A stretch of 64,000 nucleotides of DNA from JAJDAN01 sp046583095 (GTDB lineage: Bacteria > Myxococcota_A > UBA9160 > UBA4427), in the NCBI GenBank assembly GCA_046583095.1, contig JAYGDB010000039.1, positions 1-64,000 on the forward strand, read 5' to 3'. Shown one piece after another: positions 34,601 through 43,069 of the stretch (positions are counted from its first letter, which is position 1; the number at the start of each line of letters is the position of its first letter). A program made the translations under genes and the position numbers. The notes beneath the pieces are model-generated. The model was given only the letters and a program-made list of their open reading frames with translations, made no database searches and was not told the origin of the DNA.

Positions 34601-35463
34601 TCCGTTTCTCCGTCTGGCCCGGGGCCGGCGTGAGTCGCAACCAGGCCCTCTGCGGGAACCCCGATCAGAGCGATCTCCGCGGCATCCGCTCGCGCTACCA
34701 CGATTTCCCGGTCCAGCACCACAGTCCTTCCGGCCTCGACGGCCACGACCCTCACCCCCGAGCGCGCCGCAACCTCGAGGGTTTCCGGCCCAATCACCGG
34801 GAGATCGAAGCGCGGGTCCTGCTCGGGCCGCGCGACCTTGACGATACAGAGCCCGGACCGTCCCAGCTTCCCGGCTCTGCGGATCACCTCGTCGGTGCCT
34901 TCCAAGGCTTCGACCGCCACGATGGACCGCTCACAGACTACGAGGGTCTGCCCGATGTCCAGGCCCGCGATCTCTCGGGCAATCGGCCAACCGAAAGCCA
35001 CGTCCCGGAGCTGCTCTGGGGTGGGATCCACCCGGCCCAGGACACCCTCTGCTGCGATCAGTTCCGGAACGAGCTCCGCCTGAGGACGCAGATCGATGCC
35101 CTCGGCCTCGAGGGCCGCGGCCAGCGCGGCGAGCACGGTGCCGTCCCGCAGGTCGGGAAGCTCGCCAACCAGCGCGCGGCCCCGGTCGTCGAGTTCCAGT
35201 TGTCCGGCCACCAGATCCGCCTTCGACACCTTGCCGGCCATCACCGCCTCTCCCACCCCAGCCGCTGTGAGGAACGCCAGCGAGCCACCCACCTGGCCGG
35301 GACTCAGCCAGGCGATCCGGGCGACATCGTCTTCGAGCTCGGGATCGGTAATGCCGGGAAACGCGACGCCGACGACCTCGCGCCCGTTCGCCCGAGCCGC
35401 GCGCGCGATGGCACGCGGAAGCCCGCCGTCGCCGGCGATCAATCCAAGCGGAGCGGCCGGCAC
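34597..35463 (-). CDS. lpxI: UDP-2,3-diacylglucosamine pyrophosphatase LpxI
   Basis: Hydrolyses UDP-2,3-diacyl-GlcN to lipid X. It is the LpxI (DUF1009) type used by alphaproteobacteria and many deltaproteobacteria in place of LpxH. The 288-residue sequence begins LGLIAGDGGLPRAIARAA, has AVMAGKVSKADL near residue 74, and a C-terminal domain with GWPIAREIAGLDIGQT, LVVCERSIVAVEALEGTDE and KVARPEQDPRFDLPVIGP. It lies between lpxA (81-bp gap) and the Gfo/Idh/MocA gene (4-bp overlap). Confidence 0.95.
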   Translation of the reverse strand: MPAAPLGLIAGDGGLPRAIARAARANGREVVGVAFPGITDPELEDDVARIAWLSPGQVGGSLAFLTAAGVGEAVMAGKVSKADLVAGQLELDDRGRALVGELPDLRDGTVLAALAAALEAEGIDLRPQAELVPELIAAEGVLGRVDPTPEQLRDVAFGWPIAREIAGLDIGQTLVVCERSIVAVEALEGTDEVIRRAGKLGRSGLCIVKVARPEQDPRFDLPVIGPETLEVAARSGVRVVAVEAGRTVVLDREIVVARADAAEIALIGVPAEGLVATHAGPGPDGETD

Positions 35464-35544
35464 GGCGCTAGCCCCGCTGTCTCACCGACTTCATCGCAGG
35501 GGCGATCGGCGGCCGCAGCGGGTGCCCGGTGTGAAGCATGCGGA

Positions 35545-36321
35545 CTAGCGACAGAAACCGCGGTCGGAGGTCTCGAGGAAGGAGACGAGGCGCGCAACCT
35601 CGGGAGAACCGGAGATCTCCTGCCGGACGCGCGCCAAGGCCAAGTCGAGACGCAGCCTCGAATGGAAGACGATGTGGAAGGCATGCTTGACGCTCCGCCT
35701 CGTCTCGGTCGAGAAGTTGCGGCGCTTGAGCCCTACGTGATTGACCCCGACGAGCCGGGCACGATCTCCGGCGACCATCGCGAAGGGAGGCGCGTCCTGT
35801 GAGAGCTTCGCGTTCGAGGCCGCCATCACCGACTCCCCCACGCGCGCGTGCTGGTGGACGCCCGTGTAGGCACCGAGCACGGCGTGGTCCTCGACGCGAA
35901 CGTGACCCGCGAGCCCGCAAAAGCTGGAAATGATGCAGTGGGACCCAATCCAGCAGTCGTGGCCCACGTGGGCCGTGTTCATGATCAGGTTGTCGTCGCC
36001 AATGCGAGTGCAGCCGCTGGCTTCGGGGGAGCCCACGTGGATCGTGGCATGCTCCCGAATCACGTTTCCCTGGCCGATCTCGAGGCGCGTCGGTTCGCCC
36101 TGGAAGTCCTTGATCTGGGGCTCTCCCCCGAGACAGGCGAAGGGGAAGACTCGGGTTCGCGGCCCGATCCGGGTGCGGCCGATGACCGAGGCCTGCGCGC
36201 CAATCCTCACGCCCGCCGCGAGTTCGACCTCCGGACCGACGACCGCGAGCGGGCCGATCTCGACATCGTCGGCAAGGACCGCTCCCGGCTCGACGACCGC
36301 GGTGGAATGGATGCGGGGCAT
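35545..36321 (-). CDS. lpxA: UDP-N-acetylglucosamine O-acyltransferase
   Basis: First step of lipid A synthesis: transfer of a hydroxyacyl chain from ACP to UDP-GlcNAc. The 258-residue left-handed beta-helix protein shows hexapeptide repeats over residues 1-180, the active-site region with IREHATIHVG and NTAHVGHDCWIG, and the C-terminal helical domain starting GVNHVGLKRRNFS. The ATG overlaps the skp stop by one base (TGATG). lpxD and fabZ, which usually separate skp and lpxA, are absent. Confidence 0.95.
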   Translation of the reverse strand: MPRIHSTAVVEPGAVLADDVEIGPLAVVGPEVELAAGVRIGAQASVIGRTRIGPRTRVFPFACLGGEPQIKDFQGEPTRLEIGQGNVIREHATIHVGSPEASGCTRIGDDNLIMNTAHVGHDCWIGSHCIISSFCGLAGHVRVEDHAVLGAYTGVHQHARVGESVMAASNAKLSQDAPPFAMVAGDRARLVGVNHVGLKRRNFSTETRRSVKHAFHIVFHSRLRLDLALARVRQEISGSPEVARLVSFLETSDRGFCR

Positions 36322-36854
36322 CAGCCCTTCTTGTTGAACTTCGCGATGATCAGATCGGTGATGTCGAGGGCCTCCTTCGAGTACATGATGCCCGGCGAGT
36401 TGCGGTGGAGGATCAGCGAGAATCCCTCCTCGCGTCCCGCCTCCTGGACGACCTTGATCAGCTTCGCTTGGAGGGGCGCAATCAGCCGCTCGCGATCCAC
36501 GCGGAGCTGACCCTCCATCTCCTTGCGACCATTCTCGATCTGGTTCTGGATCTCCGCAAGGTCGAGCTGCTTCTGGATTCGTGCGTCGTCCGAAAGAACG
36601 AACTTCTTGGCCTCCAGAGCGTCGAGCTTTTGGCGATATCGCTCGATCAGGGGGATGAGCTTCTGCTCGGCCTGCCGCTTCTTGCGATCGAACTCTTCGC
36701 GGGCGGCTCGGCCCTCGTTCGTGGAGGTGATCGCCTGATCGAGATCGACGACACCGATCGTGAGCTTGTCGTCCGTCGCACCGAGCCCCCAGCCGACCAG
36801 CGCGATTGCCACTGCCACGACGAAGGTCCGGTTTGCCCGGGTCTGGGTCTTCAT
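36321..36854 (-). CDS. skp: Periplasmic chaperone Skp/OmpH family
   Basis: A 177-residue periplasmic chaperone for outer-membrane proteins. It has a signal peptide (FVVAVAIALVGWGLGA), then IGVVDLDQAITSTNEGR, a long charged coiled coil (about residues 55-130) and a C-terminal strand region VQEAGREEGFSLILHR. The start is ATG 36854, with AGGAG about 7 bases upstream; the longer open frame upstream is not homologous. It follows bamA by 53 bp, the conserved bamA-skp order. Confidence 0.92.
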   Translation of the reverse strand: MKTQTRANRTFVVAVAIALVGWGLGATDDKLTIGVVDLDQAITSTNEGRAAREEFDRKKRQAEQKLIPLIERYRQKLDALEAKKFVLSDDARIQKQLDLAEIQNQIENGRKEMEGQLRVDRERLIAPLQAKLIKVVQEAGREEGFSLILHRNSPGIMYSKEALDITDLIIAKFNKKG

Positions 36855-36907
36855 GCGGATTGCTCCTGAGGTTTCTCTCGAGGGTTCGAGCGAGTACGAA
36901 GTGTGCG

Positions 36908-39900
36908 CTACTGGGCGTAGCCGCCGACGGAGAACTCGAAGACGGGACTCTTCTCGACTTCGAGTGGGTCGATCGGGAACCCCAGCACGACCTGCAACGG
37001 GCCGAAGGGAGAAAACCACAACACTCCGCCGCCGTAACCGTAGCGCCAGTCCGTCACGTCGAACAGGTTCTGCCCCTCGTAGAACCCGTTACCCATGTCG
37101 AGGAAGAGAATGCCCATCAGGCCGGCCTCCTGCGAGATGGGAAAGCGGTATTCCACGCTGCTGGTAATGAAGCTGCTGCCCCCGATGACGTCGGTCTCCC
37201 CGAGATCGTCGAAGTCGCTGATATCCTTGTCGCCGAGCTGATTGCAGCGACCGTTCAGGTTGCCCTGATTGTTCACCCCATTGTTGATCGAGGCCGGCAC
37301 GTCGTTGCAGACGGCAATCAGGCCCCCCTGGCCGTTCGTGTCGAGCTGGGTTCCCACGGGGAAGAACAGCGGTCCGTCGCCCAGCAGCTGGTTCCGGCGC
37401 AGCAGCGGACGACGCGGCCCCAGCGAGCGCGACTTGTAGCCACGTAGCTGGTACGACCCGATGCCGCCCAGGAAGTAGCGATCCGTCAGGGGCAGTTTCA
37501 CGTCGGTGTCGATGTTGTCGAGTCGCGCGATGTTCGTACAGCGGGACGCGACGTCGCAGGCAGTGACGTCGGCCAGGTCGAGCGCGTAGTCATTGACCGA
37601 GTTGAACGGGAGCGTGTAGCCGAGACGCGTCGAAAATACGAACGCCGAGCGGTCGAACAGCCAGCTCGGCGCCCGCTGGTAGTGGGCGAAACGGCCTTCC
37701 AGCCGCAAGAAGTTCGCGAAGCCGCCAATGCCTGCGTACTCGAGGGTGGCGCCGTAGTTGGCGCCCGACGTCGGCGCGAAGCGGTCATCGCGCGTGTCGC
37801 TCCGGAAGGCAACCCCCATCAGGCTGGTGCTCTCGTTCTTTTGCAGGATCTCGCGGAAGAGGGGAGCCGAGGTGTTGACGTTCGCAGCCTGCTTCACCCG
37901 GCGCTCCGCGAAGCTGTAGTTGAGGAACCCGCGTGCAGTGTTGTCCTCCCGCAGGGAGTGACCCAGCGTGACATCGACACCCCGCTGATCCTGCTCGAAG
38001 TCCTGGAAGCGAACCGTCGTGATGAAGCCCGTGAGACCGAGACTGAACTCGCTGTCGAGGAAGTAGGGATCGGTGGCGGACACGTACAAGCGCGACGACC
38101 GCCGGCCATAGTCGGCAGTCAGGCTGAGCCGGTAGCCCAGGCCGAAGGCATTCGAGTTGTTGAGAGAGGCGCTCAGCACGAACTTGTCCTGGGACGAGAA
38201 CCCGGCGCCGAAGCTGAAGGCGCCCGTCGGCCGCTCCACCACGCTCACCTTGAGATCGAGCTGCGCCGGATCGTCGGTGGGCTCGGGCTCGAAGCCGACA
38301 TCCTCGAAGAAGCCGAGGCGTCTCACCCGAGTGTTCGAGAGTTGGAGCGCTCGGGCGGAGTAGAGCTGACCCTCCACCATCCGCATCTCCCGGCGGATCA
38401 CCGGATCGACGGTTCGGGTGTTGCCGGCAATCTCGATGTGGCGAATGAAGTACAGGGGCCCCTTCGTCACCTGGAATTCCACATCCACGGTGAGGGTGTC
38501 CGGGTTGGGCTTCGCGCTTGGAGTCACGTGCGCGAAGTAGAAGCCGCGGTCCGTATAGAAGCGCTCGAGTCGCTCTACGTCGAAGGTGAGATAGGAGCGG
38601 TTGAAGATATCTCCCTCCTCGAGCTTGAGCTTCTCGCGGAGGGCCTCGAGATCGATGGTGGCGTCCCCGGTCACCGTGAGGTCGCCGACCCGGAACTGCG
38701 ACCCTTCCCGAATCTGCACCCGCAGGTAGAGCCCGTCCTCGCGCGGGTCGACCTCCGGCTCGCCGACCTCGGCCTGCAGGTAGCCGGCGTCGGTGTATTT
38801 CTTCTCGATGCCCCGGACGTCGCGGAAGAAGATGGGCTCCGAGTAGGTACCGGACCTGGTCATCCAGCTGGTCAGGGTCGACCAGACAGGGACCCAGGTG
38901 CTGGTCTCGAAGTTCTCCGTCAGCTCGCTCGACGAGAAGGCTTCGTTGCCCTCGAAGATGATTTCTTCGAGGTGGAGCTTCTCCTTCTCGTCGACGTCGA
39001 AGTTGATCGCGATGCTGCCCTCGCGCAGCGGATCGATCTCGAAGGAGACTTCTGCAAGGTAGTAGCCGCTGGCCCGGTAGAGCGCCTCGATGCGCGCGGT
39101 GTTCTCGTGGAGCAGCGGGTAGTCCAGGGTCGAACCCGTAGTGAGGGTCAGGGCATCTCGGATCTTGTCCCCCTCGATTTCGTCGTTTCCAGAGATCGAG
39201 ATCTGTCGGATGACGGGGTTCTCCGTAACCTCGAAGGTCAGGATGAGGCCGTCCGGGGATTCGTCCGAGAACACCTGGACGTTCGCGAAGAACCCGAGGC
39301 CGAAGACCTGCTGGACATCCGACGCGATCTGGCCCGGTCGCAGGCTGGTGCCCTTCTGCGTTTCGATGCGCGCCAGGATCGCGTCGTCCTCGATCCGGCG
39401 ATTGCCGCGCACCCGCACCTCGGCGACGACGGCGATCCCGTCTTCCGCGCCGACCTCACCGAAGATCAGCTCCACGCGCACGACGTTGAAGCGGAGCACC
39501 ACGCCCTCGGCGGTGAGCTCGGTCGCCAGCATGACACTGGCTACCTCCGGCTGAACCTCGAGCCGGGCACGCGCGGCCTGGGCCTTCTCCGGATCGTAGA
39601 AATCGCCCGGGAGCAAGCCCGCTTCGCCCAGCAGATCGGTCTCCAGATCGCCCGCACCGACCACCTCTACGGCCGCCAGCACGCTCGGCGCCACACCCGA
39701 GAGGGTCACCGTGACTCGACCCGCGAGCTCGTCGAGACGCCCGAGGAGCTCCTCTTCATTCGCCGTCGTCATCACGATCGTGTGGCTGCGCGCGCCGCTG
39801 ACCGGCGTCACCCGGGCGTCGAGGCTGAAGCGACCGGCGAGCTGGGTCAGGCTGCCGCTCACCACGGCGACCACGCCGAGGCGCTTGCCGAGACTCCGCA

Positions 39901-40240
39901 GCTGGGCATCGGAAAGATCCGCGCTGGGGCTTCCGATCAGGACGGCCTCGACCTCCTCCCTCGGAACCGACTCGAGCTCGTCGCTGGCGTCGAGCCGAGC
40001 AGCGAGCAGATCCGAGAGCGCTTCCGTGAGGTAACCGAGGGGCCGAGCACTGTGGATACGGAAAGGCACGACCGCAATGCGTTCGACTGCCCCCCCTGTG
40101 TTGGCCGCCCCGTCTTCCGCTGGCTCTTGTGCAAGGGCTGCGTGCGCGCACAGGCCGAAGACCGCCCACGCGCACACAAGAGTGGACATCCACCCCCGAC
40201 CCGAACGGGTCTGCCTCCCGAACCGAAACGCGTGCGTCAC
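36908..40240 (-). CDS. bamA: Outer membrane protein assembly factor BamA with N-terminal TolB/FlgO-like domain
   Basis: Core of the beta-barrel assembly machine. The 1110-residue protein is longer than the usual 750-810. After a signal peptide (residues about 18-37) comes an extra domain (about 50-185; VERIAVVPFRIHSARPLGYL, then SDLLAARL) resembling FlgO/TolB/CsgG-type periplasmic domains. POTRA repeats follow (about 265-700; for example VRVRGNRRIEDDAI and ISGNDEIEGDKIRDAL), then the 16-strand barrel with the QLRGYKSRSLGP loop-6 motif. A long Asn/Gly-rich extracellular insert lies near residue 990. The C-terminus ends GGYAQ rather than the usual aromatic residue. GTG start at 40240; an in-frame ATG at 40189 is an alternative. 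Confidence 0.92.
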   Translation of the reverse strand: MTHAFRFGRQTRSGRGWMSTLVCAWAVFGLCAHAALAQEPAEDGAANTGGAVERIAVVPFRIHSARPLGYLTEALSDLLAARLDASDELESVPREEVEAVLIGSPSADLSDAQLRSLGKRLGVVAVVSGSLTQLAGRFSLDARVTPVSGARSHTIVMTTANEEELLGRLDELAGRVTVTLSGVAPSVLAAVEVVGAGDLETDLLGEAGLLPGDFYDPEKAQAARARLEVQPEVASVMLATELTAEGVVLRFNVVRVELIFGEVGAEDGIAVVAEVRVRGNRRIEDDAILARIETQKGTSLRPGQIASDVQQVFGLGFFANVQVFSDESPDGLILTFEVTENPVIRQISISGNDEIEGDKIRDALTLTTGSTLDYPLLHENTARIEALYRASGYYLAEVSFEIDPLREGSIAINFDVDEKEKLHLEEIIFEGNEAFSSSELTENFETSTWVPVWSTLTSWMTRSGTYSEPIFFRDVRGIEKKYTDAGYLQAEVGEPEVDPREDGLYLRVQIREGSQFRVGDLTVTGDATIDLEALREKLKLEEGDIFNRSYLTFDVERLERFYTDRGFYFAHVTPSAKPNPDTLTVDVEFQVTKGPLYFIRHIEIAGNTRTVDPVIRREMRMVEGQLYSARALQLSNTRVRRLGFFEDVGFEPEPTDDPAQLDLKVSVVERPTGAFSFGAGFSSQDKFVLSASLNNSNAFGLGYRLSLTADYGRRSSRLYVSATDPYFLDSEFSLGLTGFITTVRFQDFEQDQRGVDVTLGHSLREDNTARGFLNYSFAERRVKQAANVNTSAPLFREILQKNESTSLMGVAFRSDTRDDRFAPTSGANYGATLEYAGIGGFANFLRLEGRFAHYQRAPSWLFDRSAFVFSTRLGYTLPFNSVNDYALDLADVTACDVASRCTNIARLDNIDTDVKLPLTDRYFLGGIGSYQLRGYKSRSLGPRRPLLRRNQLLGDGPLFFPVGTQLDTNGQGGLIAVCNDVPASINNGVNNQGNLNGRCNQLGDKDISDFDDLGETDVIGGSSFITSSVEYRFPISQEAGLMGILFLDMGNGFYEGQNLFDVTDWRYGYGGGVLWFSPFGPLQVVLGFPIDPLEVEKSPVFEFSVGGYAQ

Positions 40241-40262
40241 GCGGCCGCCCAGTCTCCGTCGA

Positions 40263-40973
40263 TCAAGCTGCCCCCTTGCGGGGAGTGAGAGAACTCTCCT
40301 CGAGGCTTCCGCCGGCCAGGACGAGCGTTCGACCCAGCTGCTCGGCCATCAGGGCGCTGTGGGTTACGACGACGAGGGTGGTCCCGTGGTTCCGATTGAC
40401 CTCCAACAGGAGCCGAGCGACCTGAGCCCCGGTCTCGGGGTCGAGATTCCCCGTGGGCTCGTCCGCCAGCACCAGGGGAGGATCCAGGACGAGGGCCCGG
40501 GCGACAGCAACGCGCTGCCGCTCACCCCCGGAGAGCTTGCCGACCGTGTGCCCCAGCCGGTGATCCAGCCCGACTTCCGCCAGCATCTTGCCGGCGGCCT
40601 CGCGCATCTCGCGGAAGCCTCGCTTCTGGAGCAATCCCGGCATCATCACGTTCTCGAGAGCGCTGAACTCCGGTAGCAGATGATGAAACTGGAAGACGAA
40701 GCCGACGAAGCGATTGCGTAGCCGCGCGAGTTCCTCCGGACTCTTCGCGAAGACATCCTCGCCGCGGAAGCGCAGTTTCCCGGACGTCGGGCGGTCGAGA
40801 GTGCCAAGGATGTGGAGAAGCGTGGACTTGCCGACGCCCGATTGACCCATGATCGCAATGCGATCTCCGGCCTGGATCTCGAAGTCGAGACCACGGAGCA
40901 CCTCGAGCGAACCGTCTCCCGTCTCGAAAGACTTCGACAACCCTTCGACCTGGATCAGCGGGCCGTCACTCAT
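40263..40973 (-). CDS. lolD: Lipoprotein-releasing system ATP-binding protein LolD
   Basis: A 236-residue ABC ATPase that powers lipoprotein extraction from the inner membrane by LolC/E. It has Walker A GQSGVGKST near residue 41, Q-loop FQFHHLLPEF (typical of LolD), signature KLSGGERQR, and Walker B LVLADEPTGNLD. The ATG at 40973 overlaps the lolC/E stop by 8 bp, and the gene sits 22 bp before bamA. The longer open frame to 41135 lies inside lolC/E and is not coding. Confidence 0.94.
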   Translation of the reverse strand: MSDGPLIQVEGLSKSFETGDGSLEVLRGLDFEIQAGDRIAIMGQSGVGKSTLLHILGTLDRPTSGKLRFRGEDVFAKSPEELARLRNRFVGFVFQFHHLLPEFSALENVMMPGLLQKRGFREMREAAGKMLAEVGLDHRLGHTVGKLSGGERQRVAVARALVLDPPLVLADEPTGNLDPETGAQVARLLLEVNRNHGTTLVVVTHSALMAEQLGRTLVLAGGSLEESSLTPRKGAA

Positions 40974-42906
40974 ACCGGAGCCCTTCCGCAGGATCGAGCC
41001 GCGCGCCCTGGCGGCTCGGAAGCAGCGTTGCTCCGAGCGAAAGCACCATGGCGATGACCGCGACGAGCGCCACCTGGGTGGGATCGACCTCCGACGGCAA
41101 CGTCGAGAACTGGTAGATGCTCGCCGGAAGCGCATCGACTCCCGTCAGCATCTCGATTCGGTCCTGGATCCACCCGAGCTGATGCGTGACGGCGATCCCG
41201 GCGAGCACTCCAACGACGGTTCCGGCCAGGCCGATCAACGTGCCCTCGATGGCGAAGATCCGCTCGACCGTCTGGTCCTCTGCACCCATCGCCTTGAGGA
41301 TCGCAATATCGCTCGATTTCTCCATGATCATCATCACGAGGGTCGCGACGATCAGGAACGCGGCGACCACCATGATCATCGTCAGCAGCACGAACATCAT
41401 CGCGCGCTCGGTCTTGAGGGCCTGGAAGAAGGCCGGGAAGAACTCCTTCCAATCACGCGCGTAGTAGTCGTGTCCGAGACGCGCCGCCGCACCCTCCCCT
41501 ACCGCTGCAGAACGGTAGAAATCGCTCGTCCGCACCTCGACCCCGTCGATGACGGGCCCGGCGCGACGGAAGGACTGTGCAGCCGGAACGCTCACATAGG
41601 CGTACACCTCGTCATACTGAAAGAAGCTCGACTGGTAGACACCCGCCACCTGGAAGCGCTCGAGCCGAGGCGCCGGTCCGAGCGGCGTTCGTGGACCGCC
41701 GAAGGGCGAGATCAGCATGAGCTCATCGCCCAGGGTCGCCCCGATGGAGAGCGCGAGCTGGTTGCCGATGACGATACCCGGAACGGCGCCAGGCGCGTCG
41801 AGCTCCTCGAAGGATCCGAGGATCACGTCGCTCGGGAGATCCGTCACATCTCCGATGGACACGGGATCGATGCCGCGCACACGCACGCTGAATATTTCAC
41901 CCCCTCGACCGCGAACCATACCGTCGGCGTCAAGATATGGAGAGGCCCCTTCGACACCGGGCGCCTGGCGAACGTCGGCGAGCACTTTCTCGAAGTCCGT
42001 GATCTCGCCGCTGTCGTGGTGGATCGTGAAGTGGGCGCGGTTGCCGAGAATCTCCTCGCGCCAGGTCCGTTCGAAGCCGTTCATCACCGAGAGCACGATG
42101 ATGATCAGCCAGACCCCCGCTGCGATGCCACCGATGCAGATGGCGGTAATCGCCGAGATGAATACCTGCCGACGCTTCGCGATCAGGTAGCGAATCGCGA
42201 TGAACCATTCGGCGGAGCGCCGCACCTCGACGAGGCCGGCAGCTGCCAGAGGGACCAGTCCCAACAGAATCACGCCGAAGATCAGGGCGAAGATGGCCTC
42301 ACCGAAGTCCGCCAGGCGTCGGTCCGGCGCGGGCAGGACCATCGCCAGGAGGGCACCCAGAGCAAGCGCCGCGGCCACTCCCACGAGCTGCCGTTCGAGG
42401 GCGGTGTCCCCCTTGCCGTCTGCAGCGGAGCGCCGTCTCAAAGCGCGGACACCGAACGCCAGGCCGGCGATCACGACCGCCGGCGACGCGGGCAGCCACA
42501 GCCGCGCGGTGGATCCCAGCCACAGGGCTCCCGCCAACGCGAGCAGCACCAACACCACGGTTCCGCGCAGAGGCGATCGGGTCCGCAAGAGTGCCAGGCG
42601 ACAGGCCACGATTGAGAGCGCCGTGGTTGCGGCAGCGATCGTCCCGGCGACCCACACGGCCCGGGGGCCAGCTCCGAAGGAGACCTCGAGCCAACGGCCA
42701 TGCAGGAGGAAGGCGGTGGCAAGGACCGCAGTGACGACCCCGAAGAGGGCGATCCAACGCCGCTGCAACGTCGCGAGCGCAAAGCGCTCGAGCACCACCA
42801 CCGCTGACGCCAGGTAGACAAGGGTCAGCAGGAAGACGCCGACGGCGATCCCCACGATCAACGTGAGAGCCAACCCCCCCGCTGCTGCCGACAGGATCTG
42901 CCACAC
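40966..42906 (-). CDS. Lipoprotein-releasing permease LolC/LolE with a long N-terminal membrane extension
   Basis: Permease of the Lol lipoprotein exporter. The LolC/E part starts near residue 230: WFIAIRYLIAKRRQVFISAI, then TAICIGGIAAGVWLIIIVLS and VMNGFERTWREEILGNRAH. A periplasmic domain follows, with three C-terminal helices including AILKAMGAEDQTVERIFAIEG. Family members are usually about 400-415 residues; this one is 646. The first 230 residues hold about seven predicted hydrophobic helices with no match I recognise. Only one LolC/E gene is present, so it may act as a homodimer (LolF-like). GTG start. It overlaps lolD by 8 bp. Confidence 0.88.
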   Translation of the reverse strand: MWQILSAAAGGLALTLIVGIAVGVFLLTLVYLASAVVVLERFALATLQRRWIALFGVVTAVLATAFLLHGRWLEVSFGAGPRAVWVAGTIAAATTALSIVACRLALLRTRSPLRGTVVLVLLALAGALWLGSTARLWLPASPAVVIAGLAFGVRALRRRSAADGKGDTALERQLVGVAAALALGALLAMVLPAPDRRLADFGEAIFALIFGVILLGLVPLAAAGLVEVRRSAEWFIAIRYLIAKRRQVFISAITAICIGGIAAGVWLIIIVLSVMNGFERTWREEILGNRAHFTIHHDSGEITDFEKVLADVRQAPGVEGASPYLDADGMVRGRGGEIFSVRVRGIDPVSIGDVTDLPSDVILGSFEELDAPGAVPGIVIGNQLALSIGATLGDELMLISPFGGPRTPLGPAPRLERFQVAGVYQSSFFQYDEVYAYVSVPAAQSFRRAGPVIDGVEVRTSDFYRSAAVGEGAAARLGHDYYARDWKEFFPAFFQALKTERAMMFVLLTMIMVVAAFLIVATLVMMIMEKSSDIAILKAMGAEDQTVERIFAIEGTLIGLAGTVVGVLAGIAVTHQLGWIQDRIEMLTGVDALPASIYQFSTLPSEVDPTQVALVAVIAMVLSLGATLLPSRQGARLDPAEGLRYE

Positions 42907-42922
42907 GGTGGTGGGTACCGCC

Positions 42923-43069
42923 TCATGTGGATTCGGGCCGCATCGGCGAATACAGGATGCACTCTCGGAACCTCGCCAGGCCGTCGAGAATCATCGAGAG
43001 TCGGTCGATGCCCGCTTCGCGCAGTTCGTCGCGGCGCTGGCGACCTGCCTCTCGTTCATGCTCGCTCAC
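42923..43069 (-). CDS. Small ORF (48 aa) between prfB and lolC/E, function unknown
   Basis: A GTG-started frame of 48 residues whose GTG overlaps the prfB stop by 4 bp (GTGA), with GAGAGG 5 bases upstream. It ends 17 bp before the lolC/E start. The sequence is charged at the N-terminus (SEHEREAGRQRRDELREAG) followed by IDRLSMILDGLARFRE, which could form one amphipathic helix. Position, overlap and ribosome site favour translation. No family is recognised. Confidence 0.45.
   Translation of the reverse strand: MSEHEREAGRQRRDELREAGIDRLSMILDGLARFRECILYSPMRPEST

Noticed and set aside
37682..40288. An 868-codon forward frame opposite bamA
   Set aside because: Mirror image of the bamA codons, with no signal, domain or ribosome site.
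40974..41135. Longer lolD starting at 41135
   Set aside because: The added residues lie inside lolC/E in another frame and show no LolD similarity; ATG 40973 matches the family start.
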